DNA of 64,000 nucleotides from Bifidobacterium thermophilum DSM 20210 (GTDB lineage Bacteria > Actinomycetota > Actinomycetes > Actinomycetales > Bifidobacteriaceae): the NCBI GenBank assembly GCA_000771265.1, contig JDUB01000010.1:62001-126000 (forward strand), in the 5' to 3' direction. Positions 27,763-37,757 of this stretch are shown here, in pieces; the stretch's first letter is position 1, and each line of letters opens with the position of its first letter. The notes beneath the pieces are model-generated. The model worked only from the letters and a program-made list of their open reading frames with translations. It searched no databases and was not told the origin of the DNA. A program made the translations under genes and the position numbers.

Positions 27763-28644
27763 ATGCCCATCGTATTGGACGGCAAAAGCGTGGCTGCCCA
27801 GATCAAAGCGGATTTGAGCACCAGAGTCGCAGCGCTCAAGCGGCAAGGGATTCAACCGGGTCTCGGAACGCTTCTGGTAGGTAGTGACCCGGGCTCCGTC
27901 AAATACGTTGCCGGCAAACATGCGGATTGCGCTGAAGTGGGCATCACGTCGATTCGCCGCGATCTGCCCGCCGATGCAACCGAATCGCAGATCGTACAAG
28001 CGGTCGACGAGCTGAACGCCGATCCGGCGTGCACCGGCTTCATCGTCCAACTGCCGTTGCCCGTCGGTGTCGATGAACTCTCGGTGATTGCGCGCATCGA
28101 TCCCGGCAAGGACGTCGATGGCATGCACCCGTACAATCTGGGCGAGCTGGTGCTGCACACCTCCGGCGAAATCGCCACGCCGCTGCCATGCACGCCACGT
28201 GGCGTGCTGACCCTGCTTGACCATTACGGCATCGGGCTGGACGGCAAGGAGGTGTGCGTGCTGGGGCGCGGTATCACCATCGGCCGCACCATCGGGCTGT
28301 TGCTGACCAGACGGAATGTCAATGCGACTGTCACCTTGTGCCATACCGGCACCAAGGATGTGCGCGAGCATATGCGCCGGGCAGATGTCATCATCGCGGC
28401 GATGGGTTCGGCCGGTTTCGTCACGCCGGATGACATCAAGCCGGGCGCCGTGCTGGTTGATGTCGGCGTCTCGCGCGTCTGGGACGAGCAGGCGGGCAGG
28501 TATCGCATCAAGGGCGACGTGGACAAGGCGTGCTATGCCAAGGCCGGCGCTTATACGCCCAACCCGGGTGGAGTGGGGCCGATGACGCGAGCCATGCTGT
28601 TGGCGAATGTTGTGGAGATCGCGGAGCGCGCCGCCGCTCGCTGA
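27763..28644 (+). CDS. folD: Bifunctional methylenetetrahydrofolate dehydrogenase/cyclohydrolase
   Basis: FolD interconverts methylene-, methenyl- and formyl-tetrahydrofolate in the cytoplasm. The 293-residue length is typical. The active-site Lys lies in [14 protein letters not shown] and the substrate loop in [13 protein letters not shown]. The dinucleotide-binding loop reads [14 protein letters not shown], whereas most FolD have GRSxxVGxP, so this is a clade variant. The C-terminus [17 protein letters not shown] is highly conserved. AGGAGG lies 6 nt before the ATG. Confidence 0.96.
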   Translation: MPIVLDGKSVAAQIKADLSTRVAALKRQGIQPGLGTLLVGSDPGSVKYVAGKHADCAEVGITSIRRDLPADATESQIVQAVDELNADPACTGFIVQLPLPVGVDELSVIARIDPGKDVDGMHPYNLGELVLHTSGEIATPLPCTPRGVLTLLDHYGIGLDGKEVCVLGRGITIGRTIGLLLTRRNVNATVTLCHTGTKDVREHMRRADVIIAAMGSAGFVTPDDIKPGAVLVDVGVSRVWDEQAGRYRIKGDVDKACYAKAGAYTPNPGGVGPMTRAMLLANVVEIAERAAAR

Positions 28645-28770
28645 AACCACGTGTATATGCGGTGTCGTGCCTGCCGGTGTGGGGTAGCCACGCAACCGTG
28701 GCATTCCGGGGTACGACACGCCGTATTTCACCGGCGGCATTTGTGCATGGTACACGCTAAACTCGGTCAA

Positions 28771-28792
28771 GGTATGTCTCCATGGGCATACC
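28771..28792 (+). promoter_or_regulatory. Hairpin in the rpsA 5' region without Shine-Dalgarno
   Basis: Seven-bp arms (28771-28777 and 28786-28792, one G-U) lie 55 nt before the rpsA ATG. The last 50 nt before the ATG are unusually A/T-rich and contain no Shine-Dalgarno sequence. In other bacteria the rpsA leader is also SD-poor and is bound by S1 itself. Confidence 0.45.
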
Positions 28793-28847
28793 AGATAACT
28801 GAATAACGATTTTATCCATCTATTCATTAACAGAAACCACTATTTTA

Positions 28848-30326
28848 ATGGCAGAAAACAATAAGGAAGTCACCAAGGTCGCGATTAACGACATCGGCAC
28901 CGAAGAAGACTTCATCAAGGCAGTCGATTCCACCATCAAGAACTTCGATGATGGTGATCTGGTCGAGGGCACGGTCGTCAAGGTCGACCGTGACGAGGTC
29001 CTGCTCGACATCGGCTACAAGACCGAGGGTGTCATCCCCTCCCGCGAACTTTCCATCAAGAAGGACGTCGATCCCGACGATGTCGTCGAAGTCGGCGACA
29101 CCATCGAGGCCCTTGTCGTGACCAAGGAAGACAAGGAAGGCCGTCTTATCCTGTCCAAGAAGCGTGCACAGTATGAGCGCGCCTGGGGCGATATCGAGAA
29201 GATCAAGGAAGCCGATGGCGTTGTCGAAGGCACCGTCATCGAAGCTGTCAAGGGCGGCCTCATCGTCGACATCGGCCTGCGTGGCTTCCTGCCTGCCTCG
29301 CTCGTTGAGATGCGTCGTGTGCGCGACCTGTCCCCGTACATCGGCCAGAAGATCAAGGCCAAGATCCTGGAGCTCGACAAGAACCGCAACAATGTGGTGC
29401 TGTCCCGCCGCCAGTATCTCGAGGAGACCCAGTCCGAGGTCCGCGAGACCTTCCTGTCCCAGCTCAAGAAGGGCCAGATTCGCGAAGGCGTCGTGTCCTC
29501 CATCGTCAACTTCGGCGCGTTCGTCGATTTGGGCGGTGTTGACGGCCTGATCCACGTGTCCGAGCTGTCTTGGAAGCACATCGACCACCCGTCCGAGGTC
29601 GTCAAGGTCGGCCAGAAGGTCACCGTCGAGGTGCTCGACGTCGACATGGACCGCGAGCGTATCTCGCTGTCCCTCAAGGCCACCCAGGAAGATCCGTGGC
29701 AGCGCTTCGCTCGCACCCACGTTCCCGGCCAGATTGTCAAGGGCAAGGTCACCAAGATCGTGCAGTTCGGTGTGTTCGTGTCCGTCGAAGACGGCATCGA
29801 AGGCCTCGTGCACATCTCCGAGCTGGCCAACCGCCACGTCGAGAACCCGGAGACCGTCGTCAAGCAGGGCGAGACCGTGTTCGTCAAGGTTATCGATGTC
29901 GATCTCGATCGTCGCCGTATCTCCCTGTCCCTCAAGCAGGCGAACGACGCTGTCGATCCGAACTCCGAAGACTTCGATCCGGCGCTCTATGGCATGCCGG
30001 CCGAGTACGACGAGGACGGCAACTACAAGTATCCGGAAGGCTTCGACCCGAACACCAACGAGTGGATCGCCGGATACGAGAAGCAGCGCGAGGAATGGGA
30101 ATCCCAGTACGCCGCTGCCCACGATCTGTGGGAAGAGCACAAGGCCTTCGTCGCCAAGGAGCTGGAGAACGCCGCGGCTTCCGCAGCCGAAGACGGCCAG
30201 GCCCCTCGCGAAGAGAAGGTTCAGGAGACCTCCAACTACTCCTCGAACAATGAGTCTGAAGGCACCCTCGCTGGTTCCGACCAGCTGGCCGCCCTTCGTG
30301 AGCAGCTGCTCAAGGAGAAGAAGTGA
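28848..30326 (+). CDS. rpsA: 30S ribosomal protein S1
   Basis: S1 binds single-stranded mRNA and brings it to the 30S subunit. The 492-residue protein holds four S1 (OB-fold) repeats at about residues 35-105, 120-190, 205-275 and 290-360. The last two carry near-identical signatures (VVSSIVNFGAFVDLGGVDGLIHVSEL and VTKIVQFGVFVSVEDGIEGLVHISEL). The C-terminal 130 residues are acidic and of low complexity. Four repeats is the usual number in Actinobacteria, against six in E. coli. The ATG at 28848 has no SD. A strong terminator follows. Confidence 0.97.
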   Translation: MAENNKEVTKVAINDIGTEEDFIKAVDSTIKNFDDGDLVEGTVVKVDRDEVLLDIGYKTEGVIPSRELSIKKDVDPDDVVEVGDTIEALVVTKEDKEGRLILSKKRAQYERAWGDIEKIKEADGVVEGTVIEAVKGGLIVDIGLRGFLPASLVEMRRVRDLSPYIGQKIKAKILELDKNRNNVVLSRRQYLEETQSEVRETFLSQLKKGQIREGVVSSIVNFGAFVDLGGVDGLIHVSELSWKHIDHPSEVVKVGQKVTVEVLDVDMDRERISLSLKATQEDPWQRFARTHVPGQIVKGKVTKIVQFGVFVSVEDGIEGLVHISELANRHVENPETVVKQGETVFVKVIDVDLDRRRISLSLKQANDAVDPNSEDFDPALYGMPAEYDEDGNYKYPEGFDPNTNEWIAGYEKQREEWESQYAAAHDLWEEHKAFVAKELENAAASAAEDGQAPREEKVQETSNYSSNNESEGTLAGSDQLAALREQLLKEKK

Positions 30327-30371
30327 GCGATGCCAGTCATCACTGACTGACATGGTTGACTGACAAACCAA

Positions 30372-30410
30372 CGGTATGGCCCCGGCACTTCGGTGACCGG
30401 GGCCATACCG
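30372..30410 (+). terminator. Strong UUCG-tetraloop hairpin after rpsA
   Basis: Fourteen-nt perfect arms (30372-30385 and 30397-30410) enclose an extra CAC-TTCG-GTG stem with a UUCG tetraloop and one bulged A. It overlaps the likely coaE promoter region. Confidence 0.85.
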
Positions 30411-30414
30411 TATC

Positions 30415-30442
30415 TTGCGCCGGCATGTCGTGCGGCTACCAT
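30415..30442 (+). promoter_or_regulatory. coaE promoter, leaderless geometry
   Basis: TTGCGC (30415-30420) and TACCAT (30437-30442) are 16 bp apart, and the -10 ends 7 nt before the ATG at 30450, with no SD sequence. Confidence 0.55.
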
Positions 30443-30449
30443 GGAAAAC

Positions 30450-31085
30450 ATGGTGATACGAATCGGACTGACCGGAGGCATCGCGGCCGGGAAAAGCACG
30501 GTTTCTCGCAGACTTGGCGAACTCGGGGCGACGATTATTGATTACGATGCCCTCGCCAGGCAGGTCGTGGAACCCGGGGGAGTGGCATTACAGCGCATCG
30601 TTGACGTGTTCGGCCCTGAGGCCGTTGGTGCAGACGGCAAGTTGGATCGCACCTGGCTCGCTGAACGTGTATTCGGTGAGCATGCCGATCCTCATGCAAG
30701 GCAGCGTTTGGACGCCATCGAGCATCCGTTGATTTACGAGTTGGCCAAACGGATTGACATGCAGACTGCCCGGCAGAACAGCTCGGCCGTAATCGTCCAT
30801 GACATCCCGCTACTCGCTGAAGTCCTTCATGACCTGCCCTTCAGTTTCGATCATATCGTCACAGTCGAAGCGCCGGAATCAATACGCATCGAACGCATGA
30901 TTCGCACACGGGGAATGGACAGGGCACAAGCGCAAGCCCGGATCGCCAGCCAGAGCAAGCGGTCGGCCCGAATTGCCATGGCGGACACGGTCGTGGACTC
31001 CAATGTGGATGTAAAGACCATGCTCGCGCGCGTCGACTCGCTCTACGCCACTTGGCGGGATGAAGCGAGCGCGAGCGGCAGATAA
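30450..31085 (+). CDS. coaE: Dephospho-CoA kinase
   Basis: CoaE phosphorylates the 3' hydroxyl of dephospho-CoA, the last step of CoA synthesis. The 211-residue protein has the P-loop GGIAAGKST near its start, the substrate motif [26 protein letters not shown], the lid-region PLLAE and a C-terminal [20 protein letters not shown]. The start is ambiguous between ATG 30441 and ATG 30450. The latter is chosen because the -10 element would overlap the former. Confidence 0.93.
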   Translation: MVIRIGLTGGIAAGKSTVSRRLGELGATIIDYDALARQVVEPGGVALQRIVDVFGPEAVGADGKLDRTWLAERVFGEHADPHARQRLDAIEHPLIYELAKRIDMQTARQNSSAVIVHDIPLLAEVLHDLPFSFDHIVTVEAPESIRIERMIRTRGMDRAQAQARIASQSKRSARIAMADTVVDSNVDVKTMLARVDSLYATWRDEASASGR

Positions 31086-31203
31086 GCAGCAGAAGCAGGC
31101 GGCGAACGGTCGCACAACAATATCGAACATTTGTACGAATCACTTGATATGCTGGAAGAATCAGCATACGGACGGGTCATGCGGGACTCAATGGGAGGAC
31201 GAT

Positions 31204-33315
31204 ATGGGCATTTCCATCGAACGCACAGACAAGCCATTTGTCGTCAAGGCCCCCTACAAGCCTTCTGGGGATCAACCCCAGGCCATCAAGGAGCTCGCCG
31301 AGCGGATCAACAATGGCGAGAACGATGTCGTGCTCATGGGTGCGACCGGCACCGGTAAAACCGCAACCGTCGCTTGGCTTATCGAGAAACTGCAACGGCC
31401 GACCTTGATTCTCGAGCCTAACAAGACCTTGGCGGCGCAGTTGTGCGCCGAATTCCGCGAGCTCATGCCCGACAACGCCGTGAGTTACTTCGTGTCCTAC
31501 TACGACTATTACCAGCCGGAGGCTTACATCCCGCAAACGGACACCTACATCGAGAAGGATTCCAATATCAACGACGACGTCGAGCGTCTGCGCCACGCTG
31601 CCACCGCGAACCTGCTCACCCGTCGCGATTGCGTGGTCGTCGCTACGGTGTCGTGCATTTACGGCTTGGGTACTCCCGAGGAATACGCGGGTCGCATGCT
31701 GTTCCTGAAAGAGGGTCAGCAGATCGATCGTGACACGCTGTTGCGCAAATTCGTTGACATGCAATACAAGCGCAACGACATCGCCTTCACGCGCGGCACC
31801 TTCCGCGTGCGCGGCGATACCGTGGAGATCATCCCCGTGTATGAGGAGCTGGCCATCCGCATCGAGTTCTTCGGCGACGAAATCGACCGGATCTCCACCC
31901 TCCACCCAATCACCGGGGACGTCATCGACCATGTCAGTCAGGTGCATATCTTCCCGGCTTCGCACTATGTCGCCGGCCCCGAGCGCATGGAACGCGCGCT
32001 GCACACTATCAAGGAGGAACTCGACCAACGCGTCGCCGAGTTGCGCAAACAGGGCAAGGAACTGGAAGCGCAACGCCTGACCATGCGCACCACCTACGAT
32101 TTGGAAATGCTGACCCAGGTGGGCACATGCGCCGGCGTTGAGAATTATTCACGGCATTTCGATGGCCGTGAGCCGGGCACCCCGCCGCATACCTTGTTGG
32201 ATTTCTTCCCGGATGATTTCCTGCTCGTCATCGACGAGTCCCACGTTACCGTCCCACAGATCGGAGCCATGTACGAAGGGGACGCCAGCCGTAAACGCAC
32301 GCTGGTTGAGCATGGCTTCCGCCTGCCTTCAGCGATGGACAACCGTCCGCTCAAATGGGATGAATTCCTTCAGCGAGTCGGACAGACCGTCTATCTGTCG
32401 GCGACCCCGGGTGATTACGAGCTCGGGCTCTCCGACGGCGTGGTCGAACAGATCATCCGCCCCACCGGCCTGCTGGATCCGAAGATTGAGGTCAGACCGG
32501 TCGAAGGGCAGATCGACGACCTGCTCGCCGAAATCAAGGATCGCGTAGCCAAGAACGAGCGTGCGCTGGTCACGACACTCACCAAGAAGATGGCAGAGGA
32601 CCTGACCGATTACCTGCTCGACAAAGGCATCAAAGTCGAATATCTGCATTCCGATGTCGACACGCTGAGGCGCGTCGAGCTCCTGCGCGAGTTGCGTGAA
32701 GGCAAGATTGACGTAATAGTCGGCATCAACTTGCTGCGCGAGGGGCTTGATCTGCCAGAGGTTTCGCTGGTGGCGATATTGGATGCCGACAAGGAAGGAT
32801 TCCTGCGGTCCTATCGTTCGCTGATTCAGACCATCGGCCGCGCCGCGCGAAATGTGTCGGGAACGGTCATCATGTACGCCGATGAAGTCACGGATGCCAT
32901 GAACAAGGCGATTACGGAGACCGAAAGGCGGCGCGCCAAGCAGATCGCCTATAACAAGGAGCATCATATCGACCCCAAGCCGTTGATCAAGAAGATCAGC
33001 GACGTCAACGACATGATCGCCAAGGAGGATGTTGATACGCAGAGCCTGCTCGAAGGCGGGTATCGCAACGCCGGGAAAGCCGGCAATTCTCATCTCGGTG
33101 TGCCCAATGTCGATCAGGATGAGATCGAGAAACGGCATGAGGAAATCCTCAAAGCCGGGCTTCCGGCGCAGGATTTAGCCGATCTCATCCGTCAGATGAG
33201 CGAACAGATGCACACCGCCGCGGAACAACTCCAGTTCGAACTTGCCGCGCGGTTGCGCGATGAGATCCGCGACCTGAAAAAGGAACTGCGCCATATGACG
33301 CAGGCCCAGCAGTAG
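31204..33315 (+). CDS. uvrB: UvrABC excinuclease subunit B
   Basis: UvrB is the damage-verifying helicase of nucleotide excision repair. The 703 residues include Walker [10 protein letters not shown] (about 46), the beta-hairpin region [21 protein letters not shown] that clamps damaged DNA, Walker B IDESHVT, motif VI IGRAARN and a C-terminal UVR motif (about 660-695) that contacts UvrA/UvrC. The ATG at 31204 has GGGAGG upstream; the open frame extends further but lacks family similarity. Confidence 0.98.
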   Translation: MGISIERTDKPFVVKAPYKPSGDQPQAIKELAERINNGENDVVLMGATGTGKTATVAWLIEKLQRPTLILEPNKTLAAQLCAEFRELMPDNAVSYFVSYYDYYQPEAYIPQTDTYIEKDSNINDDVERLRHAATANLLTRRDCVVVATVSCIYGLGTPEEYAGRMLFLKEGQQIDRDTLLRKFVDMQYKRNDIAFTRGTFRVRGDTVEIIPVYEELAIRIEFFGDEIDRISTLHPITGDVIDHVSQVHIFPASHYVAGPERMERALHTIKEELDQRVAELRKQGKELEAQRLTMRTTYDLEMLTQVGTCAGVENYSRHFDGREPGTPPHTLLDFFPDDFLLVIDESHVTVPQIGAMYEGDASRKRTLVEHGFRLPSAMDNRPLKWDEFLQRVGQTVYLSATPGDYELGLSDGVVEQIIRPTGLLDPKIEVRPVEGQIDDLLAEIKDRVAKNERALVTTLTKKMAEDLTDYLLDKGIKVEYLHSDVDTLRRVELLRELREGKIDVIVGINLLREGLDLPEVSLVAILDADKEGFLRSYRSLIQTIGRAARNVSGTVIMYADEVTDAMNKAITETERRRAKQIAYNKEHHIDPKPLIKKISDVNDMIAKEDVDTQSLLEGGYRNAGKAGNSHLGVPNVDQDEIEKRHEEILKAGLPAQDLADLIRQMSEQMHTAAEQLQFELAARLRDEIRDLKKELRHMTQAQQ

Positions 33316-33603
33316 CGTGGTGCGCTCCGCAATCAGGCCGCAAGGCCGTCGCGGGAGTGTATTTCGGCGAGATGGTGCAGCAATAGCGTAGACCGGTTCT
33401 ACAGCCAGACGGCTTGCGCAACCAAGCGTCGGGAAAATCGGGAAAAGTAGAGGGCGTGCCGGCTGAAACCGCAAAACTGGCCCCCATAGACGTTGCAGGG
33501 CGCCGTGCTTGTGGTACCAAGCCTCATAGACAAAGCAATGCGTCGCGACCGTTCTGACAGCGGCATCGATGGTGCGTCAGCCGTTCTTTCTATGCTTGTT
33601 CCT

Positions 33604-34611
33604 ATGGCAGAAACTCCGGTAGCATTCATGATCGCGACCTTTGCCGTTCTCGCGGTATTCGTCGTCGTAGACCTGTTCATTATCGGCCGCAGGCCCCACG
33701 TGCCCTCGACCAAGGAATGTGTGCAACATATTGCGTTCTTCGTCGTGGCGGCCTTGATTTTCGGTGGCATCATCTGGGCTGTCGCCGGATCGAAGCCGGC
33801 TGTCGAGTTCTATTCCGGGTGGATGACCGAATACTCGCTCAGCATCGATAATCTCTTCGTCTTCGTCATCATCATGTCGAATTTCGCGGTTCCCAAGGAG
33901 TTGCAGAAATATGTCTTGAGCGTGGGCATCACCGTCGCCCTGGTGCTGCGCGGCATCTTCATTCTCGTTGGTGCAGCGATCATCCAGCGGTTCACATGGG
34001 TGTTCTTCCTGTTCGGCGCCTTCCTCATCGTCACCGCCCTCAAACTGGTCACCGGGCACGACGATGACGAGGAATACCATGAAAACGGCATAATCCGCGC
34101 GCTGCGTAAAGTCATGAAAATCACCGACGAATACGATGGCGAAAAATTGCGTACTGTCAAGAACGGACGACGGTTCTGGACGCCGATGCTCATCGTGTTC
34201 CTGACCATCGGCACTACGGACGTCATGTTCGCTTTCGATTCAATCCCCGCGATTTTCGGTCTGACCAAAGACCCGTTCATCGTGTTCACCTCGAACGTGT
34301 TCGCCCTGCTGGGCTTGCAGCAGCTGTACTTCCTGCTCGGCAAACTGCTCGACAAACTCGTCTACCTTCCCGTCGGCCTGTCCATCGTGCTTGGATTCAT
34401 CGGCATCAAGCTCATCATGGAGGCGCTGTCGGGCAATTCGCTACCGTTCATCAACAGCGGACACCCGGTGTCATGGGTGCCGGAAGTGCCGACTTGGCTG
34501 TCCTTGCTCGTGATCGTGCTTGCATTGGGTGGTTCCGCTGTAGCCAGCGTGCTCAAGATGAAGCAGGAGAATCGCAAGGAACAGGCGCAGCAGCTTTCAG
34601 ACGGCGCCTGA
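33604..34611 (+). CDS. TerC-family integral membrane protein
   Basis: This 335-residue protein has about nine hydrophobic segments with acidic residues inside the membrane (FVVVDLFII, EYSLSIDNLFVFVIIM, TTDVMFAFDSIPAIFG), the TerC hallmark. Members have been tied to tellurite resistance and, in other bacteria, to manganese export during protein secretion. A charged loop (DDDEEYHENG) lies between helices. The ATG at 33604 is chosen because conserved sequence starts there; no SD is visible and ATG 33592 is also possible. Confidence 0.9.
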   Translation: MAETPVAFMIATFAVLAVFVVVDLFIIGRRPHVPSTKECVQHIAFFVVAALIFGGIIWAVAGSKPAVEFYSGWMTEYSLSIDNLFVFVIIMSNFAVPKELQKYVLSVGITVALVLRGIFILVGAAIIQRFTWVFFLFGAFLIVTALKLVTGHDDDEEYHENGIIRALRKVMKITDEYDGEKLRTVKNGRRFWTPMLIVFLTIGTTDVMFAFDSIPAIFGLTKDPFIVFTSNVFALLGLQQLYFLLGKLLDKLVYLPVGLSIVLGFIGIKLIMEALSGNSLPFINSGHPVSWVPEVPTWLSLLVIVLALGGSAVASVLKMKQENRKEQAQQLSDGA

Positions 34612-34825
34612 TGTAACGGTTCGTAGGCTCCCGACCCTGTCCAGATTGCCCGGCGGTAACACGCGGACATATCGACGGTGAACGCGACATGAAGCCGATG
34701 TGAGCGTTCACAACACAGTTGCCTGAATGGTTGGCGCATGGTGGGGGAACCGAGTAGACTAGCACACGGAAACAGGATTCTCACCTGTTCGATAGAAAAG
34801 TAAGTTGAAACAGAGGCAGGTATTC

Positions 34826-36268
34826 ATGCGTAAAGCAAAGATCGTCGACACGATCGGTCCAGCCACCGAGTCCCTCGAAGGCATCACCAAGCTCGTCGAA
34901 GCCGGTATGGACGTCGCGCGTCTCAACCGCTCTCACGGCACCCCTGAGGATCACCTCAGGGTCTACAACAACGTGCGTGCGGCTTCCAAGGCGACCGGCC
35001 GCAACGTCGCTGCGCTGGTTGACCTGCAGGGTCCGAAGATTCGCTGCGGTTGGTTCAAGAAGAACGCCGAAGGCGAAGACAAGGTCGAGCTGACCGAGGG
35101 CCAGGAATTCATCATCACCACCGACGACGTCGAGGGCGACGAGCACATCACCTCCACCACGTTCAAGGGTCTGCCGGGCGATTGCCATCCTGGCGACCCG
35201 ATTCTCATCGATGACGGCAAGGTTCGTCTCGAGGTCACCAAGGTCGAGGGCAACAACGTATACACCAAGGTTGTTGTGGCCGGCCCGGTTTCCAGCCACA
35301 AGGGCATCAACCTCCCGGGCGTCGCAGTTTCCCTGCCTGCTCTGACCGAGAAGGACGAAGCCGATCTGCGCTGGGCTATTCGCACTGGCGCCGACATCAT
35401 CGCCATGTCCTTCGTGCGTTTCGCGACCGATATCGATCGCGCCCACGAAATCATGGACGAGGAAGGCCGTCGCATCCCGATCGTGGCGAAGATCGAGAAG
35501 CCGCAGGCTGTGGCGAACCTCGAAGACATCGTCAAGACCTTCGACGGCATCATGGTCGCCCGTGGTGATATGGCCGTCGAAATGCCGTTCGAAGAGGTCC
35601 CGCTGGTCACTAAGCGCTGCATCGAGCTGGCTCGCCAGTATGCCAAGCCGGTCATCGTGGCCACCGAAGTGCTCGGTTCCATGGTGCATTCCCCGGTTCC
35701 GTCCCGTGCTGAGGCTTCCGATTGCGCGAACGCCGTGCTTGACGGCGCCGACGCGACCATGACCTCCAACGAGACCGCCGTTGGCGAGTACCCGACCGAG
35801 ACCGTCAAGACCATGTCCCGCATCTCCGGTTACGCCACCGAGCACGGCTTCGACCGTATCCCGGCACTGAAGAACCTGGATATGTCTAACAGCGGTGCTG
35901 TGTCCTCCGCGGCTGTTGACCTGGCTGAGAAGGTCAATGCGAAGGCCATCGTGGCCTACACCCAGACCGGTAACACCGTGCATCGCGTGTCCCGCGAACG
36001 CCCGGCTGCTCCGATCTACGGCCTGACCACCAACGAGCACACTTACCACTGGCTGGCTCTGAGCTGGGGCACCGAAGCGTTCCTGCTTGATGAGGACTAC
36101 CACGACAAGAACCGCAGTGACCTCATGGTGTTCACCGACAAGGTCTTGCGTGCCGCGGGCAAGGTCGCTGATGGCGATCGTATCGTCGTGCTGAGCTCCG
36201 CACAGGGCGAGCATCGTCCGGGCAGCACCGATTCCATCTACGTGCACACCGTCGGCGCTTGCGACTGA
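34826..36268 (+). CDS. pyk: Pyruvate kinase
   Basis: This enzyme converts phosphoenolpyruvate and ADP to pyruvate and ATP. The 480-residue protein shows the A domain with ARLNRSHGTPEDH, LVDLQGPKIRCG and VAKIEKPQAVANLEDI. The K/Mg site follows in DGIMVARGDMAVEMPFEEV and the active-site signature in VIVATEVLGSMVHSPVPSRAEA. The B domain lies between about 70 and 170 and the C-terminal allosteric domain after about 350. The usual VARGDLG is VARGDMA here. It starts at ATG 34826; two hairpins follow the stop. Confidence 0.97.
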   Translation: MRKAKIVDTIGPATESLEGITKLVEAGMDVARLNRSHGTPEDHLRVYNNVRAASKATGRNVAALVDLQGPKIRCGWFKKNAEGEDKVELTEGQEFIITTDDVEGDEHITSTTFKGLPGDCHPGDPILIDDGKVRLEVTKVEGNNVYTKVVVAGPVSSHKGINLPGVAVSLPALTEKDEADLRWAIRTGADIIAMSFVRFATDIDRAHEIMDEEGRRIPIVAKIEKPQAVANLEDIVKTFDGIMVARGDMAVEMPFEEVPLVTKRCIELARQYAKPVIVATEVLGSMVHSPVPSRAEASDCANAVLDGADATMTSNETAVGEYPTETVKTMSRISGYATEHGFDRIPALKNLDMSNSGAVSSAAVDLAEKVNAKAIVAYTQTGNTVHRVSRERPAAPIYGLTTNEHTYHWLALSWGTEAFLLDEDYHDKNRSDLMVFTDKVLRAAGKVADGDRIVVLSSAQGEHRPGSTDSIYVHTVGACD

Positions 36269-36295
36269 GCCACCTGCTGCGATGAGCAGCGCTGT

Positions 36296-36321
36296 GCGGG
36301 GTTGGCGCATCCCAACCCCGC
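36296..36321 (+). terminator. pyk terminator hairpin
   Basis: Perfect 10-bp arms GCGGGGTTGG (36296-36305) and its complement (36312-36321) enclose a 6-nt loop, 28 bp after the pyk stop. Confidence 0.8.
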
Positions 36322-36378
36322 ATGATTCATACTGCGCGATTCGATGGTTCGGATTGCACGGTCGTTGATGACAAGATT

Positions 36379-36431
36379 GCAAACGCAATTGGCCTCCCAC
36401 ACATTCCATGTGGGAGGCCAATTGCGTTTGC
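36379..36431. terminator. Perfect 23-bp hairpin downstream of pyk
   Basis: Arms 36379-36401 and 36409-36431 pair perfectly around a 7-nt loop. This is unusually long and error-free for a second terminator and may be a processed or regulatory RNA element. It lies about 50 bp before the MITE-like element. Confidence 0.7.
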
Positions 36432-36482
36432 TGCGTACTTCAGTAGTGCGGTTGTTGGCGTGGGCAACACCACCGGGATTTG

Positions 36483-36794
36483 GGGTTAAATGACAAAATG
36501 TGTGTTTTATTCCGGCGTGTCGAGGTAGCGTCATTGGCGCATCCTGCTCGGTGGGTCCTGGCATCAAGCCCTCATCCGTGTGAATGTCGGTGTCATATCC
36601 CTTCTACTGGTTGCTATTTGGAGGGTGTCTGGGATGATGTCCTTTCGCCTGTCATCTGAAGCCGCTGGATCAGGTTTTCCGGAAAAGTCAAGTGGGGATG
36701 CCGATAATGCCACGGATCCAAAATCACCCCGCGACACGCCTTGCGGCAGTAGGGATAAGTGGCAGAATAAAACACACATTTTGTCATTTAACCC
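36483..36794. mobile_element. 312-bp MITE-like element with 30-bp TIRs and 8-bp target duplication
   Basis: Perfect 30-bp terminal inverted repeats (36483-36512 and 36765-36794) begin GGGTTAAATGACAAAATG. They are flanked directly by GGGATTTG on both sides (36475-36482 and 36795-36802), an 8-bp direct repeat. The 250-bp interior has no convincing gene, so the element is non-autonomous. ISL3-type elements make 8-bp duplications, but the family is not proven. It was inserted between pyk and the Nudix gene, with the right duplication ending 3 bp before the Nudix stop codon. Confidence 0.85.
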
Positions 36795-36805
36795 GGGATT
36801 TGCGT

Positions 36806-37471
36806 TTACTTGGCTTTGCGTTCCGCGCGTGCCCTGGCAATGCGCTGAATCAGACGCGGATGGGCGCCCGCATGCTCCGCTTCCTCCGCCGCAAGATGCT
36901 CGCGCAGCCGCATGACGGCGATGATTGTCTTCGCGTCGATGATTGTGCCGTTGAGGATCATATCCGAGGCTTCCTCGGGGGTGACGAGACGGACGTCCGG
37001 GCGAGGGGTCTCCGGACCGAGTTCCCCGCGTTCGACGGCGGTTAGACCCGTCGCGAAGAACACCGCGGTATGCTGCGTGGAAAAGCTCGGCGTATTGATG
37101 AAACGCACGACCTGCACCAGCTCCTTGGCCTCATACCCGGCCTCCTCGCGCAGCTTGCGTACGGCGACATCATGCGGACGCTCGTTGGAATCCATGGCGT
37201 GGCCGGCTGGTATTTCCAAGGTCCAGCGATGCGTAGGCAGGCGGTACTGCTCGACCAGGGGGATGCGGCCGTCATCAGTCAGTCCGATGATACCGACCGT
37301 GTCGCCATTGTTCTCTTCGACGATGAAGCGTTCAAAATGCCCAACTTTTGAGGAATCGAAAGATACCTGGTCCACATTGAAATAGTGGCTTTGCATGATT
37401 TGCCGGCGAGATTCCTCTTTGACCGGGGCAGGACGCCATGGATCGAACTTGCGGAAGGTTGTCTCACTCAT
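36806..37471 (-). CDS. Nudix hydrolase, ADP-ribose pyrophosphatase-like
   Basis: The 221-residue protein belongs to the Nudix fold, and the sequence before the box (IIGLTDDGRIPLVEQYRLPTHRWTLEIPAG) resembles ADP-sugar pyrophosphatases. The Nudix box reads GHAMDSNERPHDVAVRKLRE followed by EAGY. Lys replaces the Glu of the usual RE pair and the first spacer is one residue longer, while the metal-binding EE is kept. AAGGAGG lies 4 nt before the ATG. A MITE sits directly after the stop. Confidence 0.85.
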   Translation of the reverse strand: MSETTFRKFDPWRPAPVKEESRRQIMQSHYFNVDQVSFDSSKVGHFERFIVEENNGDTVGIIGLTDDGRIPLVEQYRLPTHRWTLEIPAGHAMDSNERPHDVAVRKLREEAGYEAKELVQVVRFINTPSFSTQHTAVFFATGLTAVERGELGPETPRPDVRLVTPEEASDMILNGTIIDAKTIIAVMRLREHLAAEEAEHAGAHPRLIQRIARARAERKAK

Positions 37472-37639
37472 TGTTCCTCCTTGATAACCGCTCGAAACAG
37501 CTCGGAGCGGTGGGTGCATCAGCTCTCATTCTACGCCGTTGAGGTGTGCTGTCACCGGGCATGTCCGCCTTCCTGGAGGATTAGGCTTGCGGCGAACTCG
37601 GACCCGGCGGCTTGCATTTGTTCCCTTCTCCGGGTACGG

Positions 37640-37693
37640 CGAGGCCTGACAGCGTGCACCCAGAAAGCTGTTGGGTTGCGCTGCCGGGCCTCG
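37640..37693 (-). terminator. Long imperfect hairpin after the ABC importer operon
   Basis: CGAGGCC with an inner CAGCG stem (37640-37662) pairs with 37672-37693 including small bulges. It lies 65 bp beyond the ATPase stop and probably ends the four-gene importer transcript. Confidence 0.55.
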
Positions 37694-37757
37694 GTCAGTT
37701 CGCGTGTGCGTGAGACTGCCGACTTCACGCACTGTCGTTACGTATGTGTTGTTGCCA

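Noticed and set aside
28845-30371. A 508-codon - strand open frame across rpsA
   Set aside because: Antisense shadow of a highly biased gene. The + strand encodes a complete S1 protein.
34781-36421. A 546-codon - strand open frame across pyk
   Set aside because: Antisense shadow; the + strand encodes a full pyruvate kinase.
36564-36779. A 71-codon open frame inside the MITE
   Set aside because: It begins inside the terminal repeat, lacks an RBS and shows no transposase features.
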